From Bifidobacterium breve (lineage in GTDB: Bacteria; Bacteroidota; Bacteroidia; Flavobacteriales; Flavobacteriaceae): 52,431 nucleotides of DNA. Each line of letters opens with the position of its first letter. Position 1 is the stretch's first letter. The stretch covers positions 1 through 52,431 of the forward strand of contig CALPIE020000003.1 in NCBI GenBank assembly GCA_943323545.2, read 5' to 3'. The notes beneath the pieces were generated by a model. That model saw nothing but the letters and a program-made list of their open reading frames with translations. It was not told the DNA's origin and did not search any database. Below, piece by piece: positions 1-7,609 of the stretch. Both the position numbers and the translations under genes were made by a program.

Positions 1-1
1 A

Positions 2-40
2 AAAAAAGAAACGGAGAAAATCGTTTTAAAGAAACTATAA
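2..40 (+). CDS. Possible 3' end of an upstream gene (12 codons)
   Basis: Reading frame 2 is open from the window edge and stops at 38-40, ending in the residues VLKKL. It could be the tail of the gene preceding the RAYT insertion, but 12 codons are too few to identify it, and another frame also stays open past this point. Treat it as a weak suggestion only. Confidence 0.25.
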   Translation, partial: KKETEKIVLKKL

Positions 41-79
41 TATTAGCCAAAATCATCCCAACTCGAAATTACATTAATA

Positions 80-108
80 TTTGTCAAAGTTCAAAACTTT
101 GACAAAGG
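80..108. repeat. REP-like palindrome, copy 1 (upstream of RAYT gene)
   Basis: A near-perfect palindrome, TTTGTCAAAGTT followed by AAACTTTGACAAA, lies 42 bases before the RAYT start codon. Related copies occur inside the gene, just after it, and near 3850. This is the arrangement expected of a REP element mobilised by its neighbouring RAYT transposase. Confidence 0.8.
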
Positions 109-150
109 TTTAAAGGGTAAAATAGAAAAGTGTTTAAATTAAAAATAACA

Positions 151-774
151 ATGAACATAAGAAATGAAATTTTAGAACCAGATGCTTTTTATCACATTTA
201 TAACAGAGGTATAAACAGTGAAAAAATATTTGATACTGAAGAAAATTATTTGTTCTTTTTGTTGAAATTTAAAATATATTTAAATCCTGTTTGCGATGTA
301 TTTGCTTATTGTTTAATGCCAAATCATTTTCATTTTTTAATAAAAGTGAAGTCTGAAATTGAGATAAACACTTTTGCCAAAGTTTTGAACTTTGACAAAA
401 AGGATATAACTAAACAAGAAAAAGGACTTCACTCTTTTGATTCAATAGTGAGCAAACAAATGGGAAAATTTGTAAGTAGTTACAGTCAGGCTTATAACAA
501 AGTTACCAATAGACACGGCGCATTATTAGAATCTCCATTTAAAAGAAAACGGGTGGAAAATGAAGAGTATTTACGAAATTTAATTATTTACATTCATTTG
601 AATCCGATAGATATTAAGAAAAATTTTGAGAGTTATATTTTCTCATCATATAAAGCAATCCTGTCTAAAGTTAAAACGAATCTGAAACGTGAAGAAACGA
701 TTACCGTTTTTGGGGATATAGATAATTTTATTTATTTGCATAATTACCCACCTAAATTTGATTTTAAATTTTAA
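151..774 (+). CDS. REP-associated tyrosine transposase (RAYT, Y1/IS200-like)
   Basis: This is a 207-residue member of the Y1 (HUH) transposase family that mobilises or maintains REP palindromes. The motif LMPNHFHFLIK (about residues 60-70) carries the HxH metal-binding pair. The stretch SSYSQAYNKVTNRHGALLES (about 110-130) holds candidate catalytic tyrosines, followed by the basic FKRKRV segment and the YIHLNPI helix typical of RAYTs. The start is placed at the ATG at 151; the frame is open upstream only through a GTG at 130, and typical family members begin near MNIRNEI. The gene is bracketed by REP-like palindromes at 80-108 and 781-811. A third copy lies inside the coding sequence at 373-399 and encodes FAKVLNFDKK in a variable region. 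The ORF looks intact. It is a single-copy domesticated type rather than a full IS, since no IS ends are evident. Confidence 0.85.
   Translation: MNIRNEILEPDAFYHIYNRGINSEKIFDTEENYLFFLLKFKIYLNPVCDVFAYCLMPNHFHFLIKVKSEIEINTFAKVLNFDKKDITKQEKGLHSFDSIVSKQMGKFVSSYSQAYNKVTNRHGALLESPFKRKRVENEEYLRNLIIYIHLNPIDIKKNFESYIFSSYKAILSKVKTNLKREETITVFGDIDNFIYLHNYPPKFDFKF
373..399. repeat. REP-like palindrome, copy 2 (inside RAYT coding sequence)
   Basis: The bases TTTGCCAAAGTT then GAACTTTGACAAA form an imperfect copy of the same palindrome found on both sides of the gene. It is read in frame as part of the protein, between the HUH motif and the tyrosine-bearing helix. Confidence 0.7.
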
Positions 775-780
775 TTACAA

Positions 781-811
781 CCTTTGTCAAAGTTTTAAAC
801 TTTGACAAAGG
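781..811. repeat. REP-like palindrome, copy 3 (perfect, downstream of RAYT gene)
   Basis: This is a perfect 31-base palindrome with two 15-base arms (CCTTTGTCAAAGTTT and its complement) around a single central T. It starts 6 bases after the RAYT stop codon and 19 bases before the next start codon. Confidence 0.85.
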
Positions 812-829
812 AGTTTAAGAAACTATAAC

Positions 830-1156
830 ATGAACCTAAAAAATTCCCAACTCGAAGTCGACAATTGGATAAAAAACCACGGTGTTCGTTATTTCAATGA
901 GTTAACCAACATGGCGCAACTCACTGAAGAAGTCGGCGAAGTAGCCCGAATTATAGCACGTCGTTACGGAGAACAATCCGAAAAAGAAAGCGATAAAAAC
1001 AAAGACCTTGGCGAAGAACTCGCCGATGTAGTTTTTGTAGTTTTGTGTTTGGCCAACCAAACCGGAATAGATTTACAATCGGCTTTCGATAAAAAAATGG
1101 AACTGAAAACCAACCGAGATCACGACCGCCATCAAAATAATGATAAATTGAAATAA
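830..1156 (+). CDS. MazG-like nucleotide pyrophosphohydrolase
   Basis: The 108-residue protein belongs to the all-alpha NTP pyrophosphohydrolase superfamily, which hydrolyses (d)NTPs to the monophosphate and pyrophosphate as house-cleaning. The metal-binding signature is visible: LTEEVGEVAR (about residues 31-40) followed by DLGEELADVVF (about 58-68), the EExxE...ExxD pattern. It is a short single-domain form. It lies 18 bases after a REP palindrome and is followed by aroA and queA on the same strand, so it may be co-transcribed with them. The exact nucleotide preference cannot be told from sequence. Confidence 0.85.
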   Translation: MNLKNSQLEVDNWIKNHGVRYFNELTNMAQLTEEVGEVARIIARRYGEQSEKESDKNKDLGEELADVVFVVLCLANQTGIDLQSAFDKKMELKTNRDHDRHQNNDKLK

Positions 1157-1160
1157 GTTG

Positions 1161-1210
1161 GAAACACTCTGTGCTCTCTGTGCTCTTCCGTGCATCTCTG
1201 TGAAATAAAA
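1161..1210. repeat. Dispersed CTCTGTG-type intergenic repeat
   Basis: Between the mazG-like gene and aroA the phrase CTCTGTG recurs several times at 9-10 base intervals, with variants such as CTTCCGTG. A similar block lies before kynU at 3935-3972, so this is a dispersed family rather than a unique leader. Confidence 0.6.
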
Positions 1211-1235
1211 AAAGAATCCTTAGGTGAATAATAAA

Positions 1236-2513
1236 ATGAATTTACTTTTAAAACATGCTATAGTTAACCAACAATCAACAATTAAAATTACAGGTTCCAA
1301 ATCAGAAACCAACCGATTGTTATTGTTACAAGCACTATATCCAAACATCACTTTAGAAAACACATCTAATTCGGATGATTCGCAAGTGATGATTCAAGCG
1401 TTGAAAAGTCAAGATGCGTTAATCGATGTGCATCACGCCGGAACAACCATGCGTTTTCTTACCGCTTTTTTTGCTATTCAAGAAGGTCGCGAAGTAACGC
1501 TTACAGGGTCTAATCGAATGAAAGAACGTCCAATTAAAATCCTTGTCGATGCTTTGCGGCAACTCGGAGCTGAAATTGGCTACGAAGAGAAAGACGGATT
1601 TCCACCACTAAAAATTATCGGAAAAAAACTGACACAAAATAAAGTGTCACTTCCTGCAAATGTTAGCAGTCAATACATTTCAGCACTTTTGTTAATCGCT
1701 CCAAAATTAGAAAACGGTTTAGAACTAACACTTGAAGGCGAAATTACCTCCATTCCCTACATCAAAATGACATTGGCATTACTCAATGAAATCGGAGTAA
1801 AAACCTCATTTGTAAACAACAAAGTTCATGTTAACCGACAACCAACAACCAACAACCGACAACCAATAACAATAGAATCTGATTGGTCATCTGCATCCTA
1901 TTTTTATTCCATAATCGCTTTATCCCAAATCGGAACACAAATCACACTTTCTAGCTACAAACAAAATAGTTTGCAAGGTGATTCCGTTTTGGAAGAAATC
2001 TATAAAGACTTCGGAGTTGAGACTACATTCACAGATAATACTATTTTAATTAAAAAGGTGAATAATTATCAATTATCAACGGTTAATTATCAATTAAATA
2101 ACGCGCCAGACATTGCCCAAACCATAGCTGTAACGTGTTTCGGATTGGGAATTGGATGTCATTTAACAGGATTACATACTTTAAAAATTAAAGAAACCGA
2201 TCGATTACAAGCATTGAAAAATGAACTTGAAAAACTCGGAGCAAATGTTACTATTAGTAATGATAGTTTAATATTGAAAACTTATTCCCCTCCTTTGGAG
2301 GGGTGCCCGCAGGGCGGGGTGGTAGAAATCTCAACCTACCAAGACCACCGCATGGCAATGGCTTTTGCGCCTTTAGCTTTAAAAACGTCATTAATAATTG
2401 AAGATGCTGAAGTAGTTTCTAAATCGTATCCTACCTTTTGGGACGATTTAAAAACGATTGGTTTTAGGTTCGCTCCGTTTGGCGAAGCCTCAGGTCAAAT
2501 AGAAACACATTAA
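1236..2513 (+). CDS. aroA: 3-phosphoshikimate 1-carboxyvinyltransferase (EPSP synthase)
   Basis: This is the sixth step of the shikimate pathway, joining shikimate-3-phosphate and PEP. Family motifs are present: GSKSETNRLL near the N-terminus (substrate phosphate binding), HAGTTMRF, SQYISALLL, IKETDRL and YQDHRMAMAFAPLAL near the C-terminus. The ATG at 1236 is preferred over the in-frame GTG at 1224 because MNLLLKHA fits the family start. The length is 425 residues. Oddly, it contains three in-frame stretches that match dispersed intergenic repeats (1832-1867, 2061-2097, 2284-2323). It also ends in an extra tail, RFAPFGEASGQIETH, beyond the usual SYPTFWDDLKTIGF end. All core motifs are intact, so it is probably functional. 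Confidence 0.95.
   Translation: MNLLLKHAIVNQQSTIKITGSKSETNRLLLLQALYPNITLENTSNSDDSQVMIQALKSQDALIDVHHAGTTMRFLTAFFAIQEGREVTLTGSNRMKERPIKILVDALRQLGAEIGYEEKDGFPPLKIIGKKLTQNKVSLPANVSSQYISALLLIAPKLENGLELTLEGEITSIPYIKMTLALLNEIGVKTSFVNNKVHVNRQPTTNNRQPITIESDWSSASYFYSIIALSQIGTQITLSSYKQNSLQGDSVLEEIYKDFGVETTFTDNTILIKKVNNYQLSTVNYQLNNAPDIAQTIAVTCFGLGIGCHLTGLHTLKIKETDRLQALKNELEKLGANVTISNDSLILKTYSPPLEGCPQGGVVEISTYQDHRMAMAFAPLALKTSLIIEDAEVVSKSYPTFWDDLKTIGFRFAPFGEASGQIETH
1832..1867 (+). repeat. 7-bp-period array inside aroA
   Basis: Five heptamers run in register: CGACAAC, CAACAAC, CAACAAC, CGACAAC, CAATAAC. They are translated as NRQPTTNNRQPIT. The same CGACAAC unit is found between paaA and paaB (35113-35140), in the E2 gene (45267-45294) and in the GSCFA gene (31906-31926). 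Confidence 0.8.
2061..2097 (+). repeat. Second 7-bp-period array inside aroA
   Basis: The units ATCAATT, ATCAACG, GTTAATT, ATCAATT follow each other with a 7-base period. They are read as NNYQLSTVNYQLNN just before the conserved APDIAQT segment. Confidence 0.7.
2284..2323 (+). repeat. GC-rich palindromic element inside aroA
   Basis: A 40-base element begins with the hairpin CCCCTCCTTTGGAGGGG and continues into GCCCGCAGGGCGGGG. It is read in frame as SPPLEGCPQGGVV. An almost identical copy (37 of 40 bases) lies between paaB and paaC at 35442-35481. Its GC content is far above that of its surroundings. Confidence 0.85.
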
Positions 2514-2568
2514 AAAACTTCGCCACTTACTGTCTTTGCGGTAAAACTAAAAATAAACGTTAAAACAC

Positions 2569-2600
2569 TTGACATCGCCTATCTCACAATCGTATATTTG
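2569..2600 (+). promoter_or_regulatory. Bacteroidetes-type promoter for queA
   Basis: TTG at 2569-2571 and TATATTTG at 2593-2600 are separated by 21 bases, matching the flavobacterial -33 TTG / -7 TAnnTTTG pattern. It lies 63 bases before the queA ATG. Confidence 0.7.
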
Positions 2601-2632
2601 CCCGCGTTTAAAAAGCTCACAATACGTAACTT

Positions 2633-2656
2633 TCTAAACGCTTAAACTTCTAAACC
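2633..2656 (+). repeat. 8-bp-period array in the queA leader
   Basis: Three octamers, TCTAAACG, CTTAAACT and TCTAAACC, are in register just before the start codon. A comparable octamer array stands before alaS (26175-26214). Confidence 0.5.
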
Positions 2657-2663
2657 TTTTTAA

Positions 2664-3713
2664 ATGAAATTATCTCATTTCCAATTCAATTTACCAACCG
2701 AATTATTAGCTGAATTTCCTGCCGAAAACCGTGACGAATCTCGTTTAATGGTAATCGATCGTAAAAAAGGAACCATCGAACACAAAATGTTTAAAGACAT
2801 CATAAATTATTTTGATGATGGCGATGTTATGGTAATTAATAACACCAAAGTATTTCCAGCTAGAATGTTTGGCAATAAAGAAAAAACTGGAGCCAGAATC
2901 GAAGTATTTTTATTAAGAGAGTTAAACGCTGAGCAACGCCTTTGGGATGTGCTTGTAGATCCAGCTCGAAAAATCAGAATTGGAAATAAATTGTATTTTG
3001 GTGACGACGATTCATTAGTTGCTGAGGTAATTGACAATACCACTTCACGTGGAAGAACATTGCGTTTTCTATATGATGGTTCGTATGAAGAATTCCGTAA
3101 AAAATTGACAGAACTTGGCGAAACTCCAATCCCAAAATACATCAATCGTGAAGTAACACCAGAAGATGCAGAGCGTTACCAAACTATTTATGCTAAAGAA
3201 GAAGGCGCTGTAGCAGCACCAACTGCTGGATTGCATTTCTCAAAACATTTATTGAAAAAACTTGAAATTAAAGGAATAGATTTCGCCGAAGTAACCCTTC
3301 ACGTAGGCTTAGGAACTTTTAATCCAGTTGAAGTTGAAGATTTATCTAAACATAAAATGGATTCAGAAGAATTGAAAATAAATCAATTGGCTTGTGATAT
3401 TGTAAATAATGCAAAATTAAAAAAGAAAAGAATTTGTTGTATAGGTACTACTTCTATGCGCGCTATAGAAAGTTCTGTTTCCTCTCAACGTACTTTAAAT
3501 CCGTTTGACGGATGGACAAATAAATTTATTTTTCCTCCCCATGATTTTAGTATTGCCGACTGTATGGTAACCAATTTTCATACGCCTAAATCAACTTTGT
3601 TAATGATGATTTCTGCATTTTGTGGACATGATTTAATGAAAAAAGCTTACGAAGAAGCTATCAAAGAAAAATACAAGTTCTATTCGTATGGTGACGCCAT
3701 GTTGATTTTGTAA
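2664..3713 (+). CDS. queA: S-adenosylmethionine:tRNA ribosyltransferase-isomerase
   Basis: QueA transfers and isomerises the ribosyl part of SAM onto 7-aminomethyl-deazaguanine in tRNA, giving epoxyqueuosine. The 349-residue length matches the family. Family signatures are visible: [15 protein letters not shown] near the N-terminus, [15 protein letters not shown] (about 52-66), [14 protein letters not shown] (about 176-189), [12 protein letters not shown] (about 201-212) and [14 protein letters not shown] near the C-terminus. It has its own promoter at 2569-2600 and a hairpin terminator after the stop at 3738-3767, so it appears to be a single-gene unit. Confidence 0.96.
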   Translation: MKLSHFQFNLPTELLAEFPAENRDESRLMVIDRKKGTIEHKMFKDIINYFDDGDVMVINNTKVFPARMFGNKEKTGARIEVFLLRELNAEQRLWDVLVDPARKIRIGNKLYFGDDDSLVAEVIDNTTSRGRTLRFLYDGSYEEFRKKLTELGETPIPKYINREVTPEDAERYQTIYAKEEGAVAAPTAGLHFSKHLLKKLEIKGIDFAEVTLHVGLGTFNPVEVEDLSKHKMDSEELKINQLACDIVNNAKLKKKRICCIGTTSMRAIESSVSSQRTLNPFDGWTNKFIFPPHDFSIADCMVTNFHTPKSTLLMMISAFCGHDLMKKAYEEAIKEKYKFYSYGDAMLIL

Positions 3714-3742
3714 GTCAAAAGTCGAAAGTAAAAAGTCAAAAA
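3712..3742 (+). repeat. 7-bp-period array after queA
   Basis: The heptamers AAGTCAA, AAGTCGA, AAGTAAA, AAGTCAA are in register and run directly into the terminator stem. Confidence 0.6.
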
Positions 3743-3767
3743 TCCCGTCAGCTATGATGGGATTTTT
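3738..3767 (+). terminator. Rho-independent terminator of queA
   Basis: AAAATCCC and GGGATTTTT form the stem around a 12-base loop, ending in a T run, 25 bases after the queA stop. Confidence 0.75.
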
Positions 3768-3848
3768 GGTTTTATGAGGTACGAAATAATCAGAAGCGAA
3801 TGGCTTGGGTATCCTTGGTTTCCGTTTTCCTGCTTTTCGTTTCAATAT

Positions 3849-3877
3849 CTTTGTCAAAGTTTAAAACTTCGACAAAG
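3849..3877. repeat. REP-like palindrome, copy 4
   Basis: CTTTGTCAAAGTTT and AAAACTTCGACAAAG form a palindrome of the family seen around the RAYT gene at 151-774, 3 kb away. Confidence 0.8.
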
Positions 3878-3934
3878 ATGATTTCCACTACAATCAGGGC
3901 TAAATAGTAATCGTCTTGCACAAAATCAAATTGC

Positions 3935-3972
3935 TCTCTAAAACTCTGTGCTCCTCTGTGAATCTCTGTGTA
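3935..3972. repeat. CTCTGTG-type dispersed repeat before kynU
   Basis: The phrase CTCTGTG recurs three times with 9-11 base spacing, resembling the block at 1161-1210. Confidence 0.55.
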
Positions 3973-3983
3973 ATTTTTTTCCC

Positions 3984-3991
3984 TATTTTTG
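3984..3991 (+). promoter_or_regulatory. -7 element (TATTTTTG) of kynU
   Basis: This TAnnTTTG box ends 20 bases before the ATG at 4012. It decides the start, because the frame is open upstream to 3916 but a longer protein would begin before the promoter. No clear -33 TTG is seen. Confidence 0.55.
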
Positions 3992-4011
3992 CTTACAAAA
4001 TAAACCCAAAA

Positions 4012-5286
4012 ATGACATTTCAAAATTCCATAGAATTCGCACAACAACTCGACAATCAAGACGAATTGCAACACTATCGTGACCAATTTATTTTTCCACA
4101 ACACAACGGAAAAGAAGTTATTTATTTCACAGGAAATTCACTTGGATTACAACCAAAAAGTGCCAAAACCTTCATTGATGAAGTCATGAACGATTGGGCA
4201 AATTTAGCGGTGGAAGGACATTTTTATGCCGAAAAACCTTGGTGGGACTATCACGAACGTTTTGCACAACCTTTAGCTAAAATAATTGGTTCAAAACCTT
4301 CTGAAGTAACCGTTATGAATACGCTAACAGTGAATTTGCATTTACTGATGGTGTCCTTTTATCGTCCAACAAAAACCAGATATAAAATAATTTGTGAAGA
4401 AAAAGCATTTCCTTCCGACCAATATATGTTTCAATCACAAGTCATACACCATGGTTTTAAACCCGAAGATGCGATTGTTGAAATTAAAAGAAGAAAAGGA
4501 GAACACAACATACGTTTAGAAGATATAATAGCGAAAATTAACGAGGTGGGTGACGAATTAGCTCTAGTTCTTTTTGGTGGCGTAAATTATTACACCGGAC
4601 AAGTGTTTGATATGGAGGCCATCACTAAAGCCGGACATAATGTAGGAGCCATTGTTGGTTTCGATTTGGCTCACGCCGCCGGAAATATCAAGTTAGAACT
4701 CCACAATTGGAACGTAGATTTTGCAGCTTGGTGCTCCTATAAATACATGAATTCCGGGCCAGGTAATGCATCAGGATGTTTCATAAACGAAAAACACCAC
4801 CATACTAATTTACCTCGTTTTGCTGGTTGGTGGGGACACAATAAAGAACGTCGTTTTAAAATGGAATCCACTTTTGATCCAGTACATGGCGCTGATGGAT
4901 GGCAAATAAGCAATTTACCAATTTTATCTTTAGCGCCGTATTTGGCTTCAGTTGAAATGTTTGCCGAAGTCGGAATGGAAAAACTGATAAAAAAACGAAA
5001 TCAAATCACTGCTTATTTAGAATTCATTCTCCATGAAATAGACAAAGAAGTGGAGAGTTCTTTTGAGATAATAACTCCGAGTAATCAAGAAGAAAGAGCC
5101 TGTCAATTATCGGTTTTCCTTCACGGAGAAGGCAGAAGTTTATTTGATTATCTGATGAAAAACGGCGTAATTACCGATTGGCGTGAACCTAATGTTATTC
5201 GATTAGCGCCAGTTCCTTTGTACACTTCTTATGTTGATATGTATAATTTCGGACAGATTTTAAAAGCCGGAATTGTAAAAATCTAA
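4012..5286 (+). CDS. kynU: Kynureninase
   Basis: This is a PLP enzyme that cleaves kynurenine or 3-hydroxykynurenine to (3-hydroxy)anthranilate and alanine. The protein is 424 residues, the usual size. Recognisable segments are FTGNSLGLQPKS (about 38-49), PWWDYHERFAQPL, VGFDLAHAAGN (substrate and cofactor pocket) and WCSYKYMNSGPG, in which Lys244 is the expected Schiff-base lysine. The ATG at 4012 is chosen because a -7 promoter element lies at 3984-3991. An arginase-family gene follows 77 bases later on the same strand, and kmo lies 5 kb further on, so this is a kynurenine-degradation neighbourhood. Tryptophan dioxygenase and 3-hydroxyanthranilate dioxygenase are not in the window. Confidence 0.95.
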   Translation: MTFQNSIEFAQQLDNQDELQHYRDQFIFPQHNGKEVIYFTGNSLGLQPKSAKTFIDEVMNDWANLAVEGHFYAEKPWWDYHERFAQPLAKIIGSKPSEVTVMNTLTVNLHLLMVSFYRPTKTRYKIICEEKAFPSDQYMFQSQVIHHGFKPEDAIVEIKRRKGEHNIRLEDIIAKINEVGDELALVLFGGVNYYTGQVFDMEAITKAGHNVGAIVGFDLAHAAGNIKLELHNWNVDFAAWCSYKYMNSGPGNASGCFINEKHHHTNLPRFAGWWGHNKERRFKMESTFDPVHGADGWQISNLPILSLAPYLASVEMFAEVGMEKLIKKRNQITAYLEFILHEIDKEVESSFEIITPSNQEERACQLSVFLHGEGRSLFDYLMKNGVITDWREPNVIRLAPVPLYTSYVDMYNFGQILKAGIVKI

Positions 5287-5363
5287 AGTTATTAAAAGCA
5301 ACAATTTCATCTATTTTCCAATATAATAAAAGTATTCTTTAAATTAAGAAGCTATTTAAGACA

Positions 5364-6452
5364 ATGACAAAACAAGAAATCATACAAAACTTCGACCCAA
5401 GTCAACCTGGACTTGCAGATGCCACCATATTCGGTTTACCATTTTCCGCCGAGCAATCCGAAATTATTATTATTCCAGTGCCTTGGGAAGTAACTGTAAG
5501 TTATGGATCTGGCGCTTCAGATGGACCACAAGCTATTCTCGATGCTTCATTTCAAGTCGATTTAAATCATCAAGATTTTCCAGAATTATGGAAACTCGGA
5601 ATGTTTTATGCTGAAATCCCTAAGGAATGGAAATCCAATTCAGATAAAAACAAAGCACTTGCACAACCCATAATAGAAGCGCTTGAAGCGGGTCAAGACC
5701 TTAACAATCATTCCAATTTGTTAAACGATTTAGCAACTATTAATAGTGTATGCAGCGACTTACATCATCAAGTAAAAGAAACTGTTCTCTATTGGATGAA
5801 CCAAGGCAAAAAAGTAGTGTTATTAGGCGGAGATCATTCAACACCATTAGGATATTATGAAGCTTTGGCAACAAAATACGATAACTTCGGAATTTTACAT
5901 CTTGATGCACATATGGATTTGCGAATTGCCTATGAAGGATTTACCTATTCTCATGCTTCTATAATGTACAATGCATTACAAATTCCACAAATCTCTAAAA
6001 TTGTACAAGTCGGAATCCGAGATTTCTGTGAACAAGAAGTAGCTGTTGTAAAAAATGAAAAAGGTAGGGTTTTAATTAACACCGATTCTGATTTAAAAAA
6101 GGAAACCTTTGAAGGCAAAACTTGGCAACAGCAATGTGATACTATTATTACTTCACTTCCACAAAGAGTTTGTATTAGTTTTGATGTTGATGGCATGTAT
6201 CCTTGGTATTGTCCAAATACTGGAACGCCAGTTCCTGGTGGATTTTCTTTTGAACAAGCTACTTATTTATTCAACAAATTAGCCGAAAGTGGCAAAGAAA
6301 TTATTGGTTTCGATTTGGTAGAAGTAGCGCCAGGTGATAACGACGATTGGGACGGAAACGTTGGCGCCCGAATGTTATTTCACATGTGTGGGGTTTTGGC
6401 GAAAAACAACGGACTTAATGTTGGACAAAAAATTGATTTTAAAAGAGTATAA
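5364..6452 (+). CDS. Arginase/agmatinase/formimidoylglutamase family hydrolase
   Basis: This is a 362-residue ureohydrolase-fold enzyme with a binuclear manganese site. Metal-ligand motifs are LGGDHSTP (about residues 153-160), HLDAHMDLR (about 175-183) and SFDVDGMYPWY (about 271-281). The last differs from the usual SxDxDxxDP of arginases, so the substrate may not be arginine. An HAS motif follows the second ligand block. The gene sits 77 bases after kynU on the same strand and ends at a strong terminator (6456-6492). Family knowledge allows arginase, agmatinase or HutG-type formimidoylglutamase activity. The position next to kynU, with no kynurenine formamidase in sight, makes a role in that pathway conceivable but unproven. 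The family assignment is secure and the substrate is open. Confidence 0.85.
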   Translation: MTKQEIIQNFDPSQPGLADATIFGLPFSAEQSEIIIIPVPWEVTVSYGSGASDGPQAILDASFQVDLNHQDFPELWKLGMFYAEIPKEWKSNSDKNKALAQPIIEALEAGQDLNNHSNLLNDLATINSVCSDLHHQVKETVLYWMNQGKKVVLLGGDHSTPLGYYEALATKYDNFGILHLDAHMDLRIAYEGFTYSHASIMYNALQIPQISKIVQVGIRDFCEQEVAVVKNEKGRVLINTDSDLKKETFEGKTWQQQCDTIITSLPQRVCISFDVDGMYPWYCPNTGTPVPGGFSFEQATYLFNKLAESGKEIIGFDLVEVAPGDNDDWDGNVGARMLFHMCGVLAKNNGLNVGQKIDFKRV

Positions 6453-6455
6453 AAA

Positions 6456-6492
6456 AAGAGTGTTAAGTATATTTAAATTACTTAACACTCTT
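6456..6492. terminator. Bidirectional terminator
   Basis: A perfect 14-base stem, AAGAGTGTTAAGTA and its complement, encloses a 9-base loop between two convergent genes. A and T runs flank both sides, so it can serve either strand. Confidence 0.85.
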
Positions 6493-6510
6493 ATAAAATA
6501 AAAAAATACT

Positions 6511-7314
6511 TTAGTTTTTTACTATTTTTTTAGTAGTAGTTTCTCCATTTGCAGTAATAATATTTACTAAATAATTACCAGGACTTAAATCTGATAAATC
6601 AATAGAATTGGTATTTGAATAAGTTTTTAAAACATTTCCTAACATCCCAATTACTTTTACAGATTCAATAGCATCATTAGATTCAATTGTTACTAGACCT
6701 GTTGTTGGATTAGGGTAAACAGTTTTATTTTGTGAATCAAAAGTTATGTTACTTAAAGTTCCTTGAACACTTACAGTATCCAAAAACCAATTATCACCAT
6801 CATCTTGCGACATTTTAAATGCAATATATATTTGTTGACCAGAATAAGCACTCAAACTTACAGTTTTTAAATCTGCAGCTGCCATAGGTGTTGTAGTTAA
6901 TAAAAAATCAGATTCTGCAAAAGTAGCCTCAGTAGTAAAACTTGATATTGATGTTTGTGAAGTAGTTGAAACTAGTATTTCATAAACAGTTCCATATGCT
7001 GCAGTATATTGCTGATTCGCATAAAATCTCAACGATGCATTAGTATAGTTAGTTAAATTAATTAAAGGCGTAACCAACCAATCTTCATTTACACCACCAG
7101 TGGTAGCTTCATATCTTACAAATGCAATATTAGCACCCGAATTAGCTCTTGGACTAGCTATAAATGTCCAGTCAAATGCAGTACCTAAACCATTGGCACC
7201 TCTAAAAGAAGTCCAACCTGCAGGTATAGTCAGTCCTGCATCAAAATTTTCAGAAAATTGTCCGTAACTAAAAGTAGTTAAAGCAATCATAAATAAAGAG
7301 TAGATTTTTTTCAT
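6511..7314 (-). CDS. Secreted protein with T9SS C-terminal sorting domain
   Basis: The 267-residue product starts with a signal peptide (MKKIYSLFMIALTTFSYGQ). A choice-of-anchor J / cleaved-adhesin type beta-sandwich follows (about 20-185), with PAGWTSF, EDWLVTPLI and GDNWFLDTVSV as typical phrases. The last 75 residues are a type A Por secretion sorting domain: VYPNPTTGLVTI, then the GNYLVNI and KIVKN ends. It should be exported by Sec, then by the type IX system, and anchored or released at the cell surface. It has no visible catalytic domain, so it may be an adhesin or a carbohydrate-binding accessory. It is monocistronic, convergent with the arginase-family gene and divergent from the acylase. 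Confidence 0.85.
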   Translation of the reverse strand: MKKIYSLFMIALTTFSYGQFSENFDAGLTIPAGWTSFRGANGLGTAFDWTFIASPRANSGANIAFVRYEATTGGVNEDWLVTPLINLTNYTNASLRFYANQQYTAAYGTVYEILVSTTSQTSISSFTTEATFAESDFLLTTTPMAAADLKTVSLSAYSGQQIYIAFKMSQDDGDNWFLDTVSVQGTLSNITFDSQNKTVYPNPTTGLVTIESNDAIESVKVIGMLGNVLKTYSNTNSIDLSDLSPGNYLVNIITANGETTTKKIVKN

Positions 7315-7384
7315 AAGTTAATTGTTTTTAAGGTTAAATAAATAAATTTTAGGTTATTTCTATGTAGAATTACAATTTATAAAG

Positions 7385-7412
7385 CAAATATAATGATTTT
7401 ATTTAAAAACAA
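7385..7412 (-). promoter_or_regulatory. Promoter of the T9SS cargo gene (minus strand)
   Basis: On the minus strand TATATTTG (complement of 7385-7392) is preceded 17 bases upstream by TTG (complement of 7410-7412). This gives a leader of about 65 bases. Confidence 0.45.
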
Positions 7413-7562
7413 ATTAAAATCACATAAAGCACTTATTTTTTATTTTATAATTATAATCTTGATTTTGAATTAATTATAATTTATTTTTTTAACTATTTTT
7501 TTTGTTTTTTTTTAATTTGTATTGTGTTGAATCGAAATAAAATAGTTACCTTATTGTTTTAT

Positions 7563-7595
7563 TTGAAATTAGTATAAACGATATTTTTATATTTG
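7563..7595 (+). promoter_or_regulatory. Promoter of the penicillin acylase gene
   Basis: TTG at 7563-7565 and TATATTTG at 7588-7595 lie 22 bases apart, 14 bases before the ATG. Confidence 0.6.
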
Positions 7596-7609
7596 ATAAA
7601 TTAATTTAA

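Larger units (their letters stand above)
7315..7609. other. Divergent intergenic region
   Basis: This very AT-rich 295-base gap holds two divergent TAnnTTTG promoters and poly-T tracts. No open frame, hairpin or dispersed repeat of the families seen elsewhere is evident. Confidence 0.6.

Noticed and set aside
3916-4011. Longer start for kynU
   Set aside because: The extra 32 codons cover the CTCTGTG repeat and the -7 promoter box, so they would precede transcription start.
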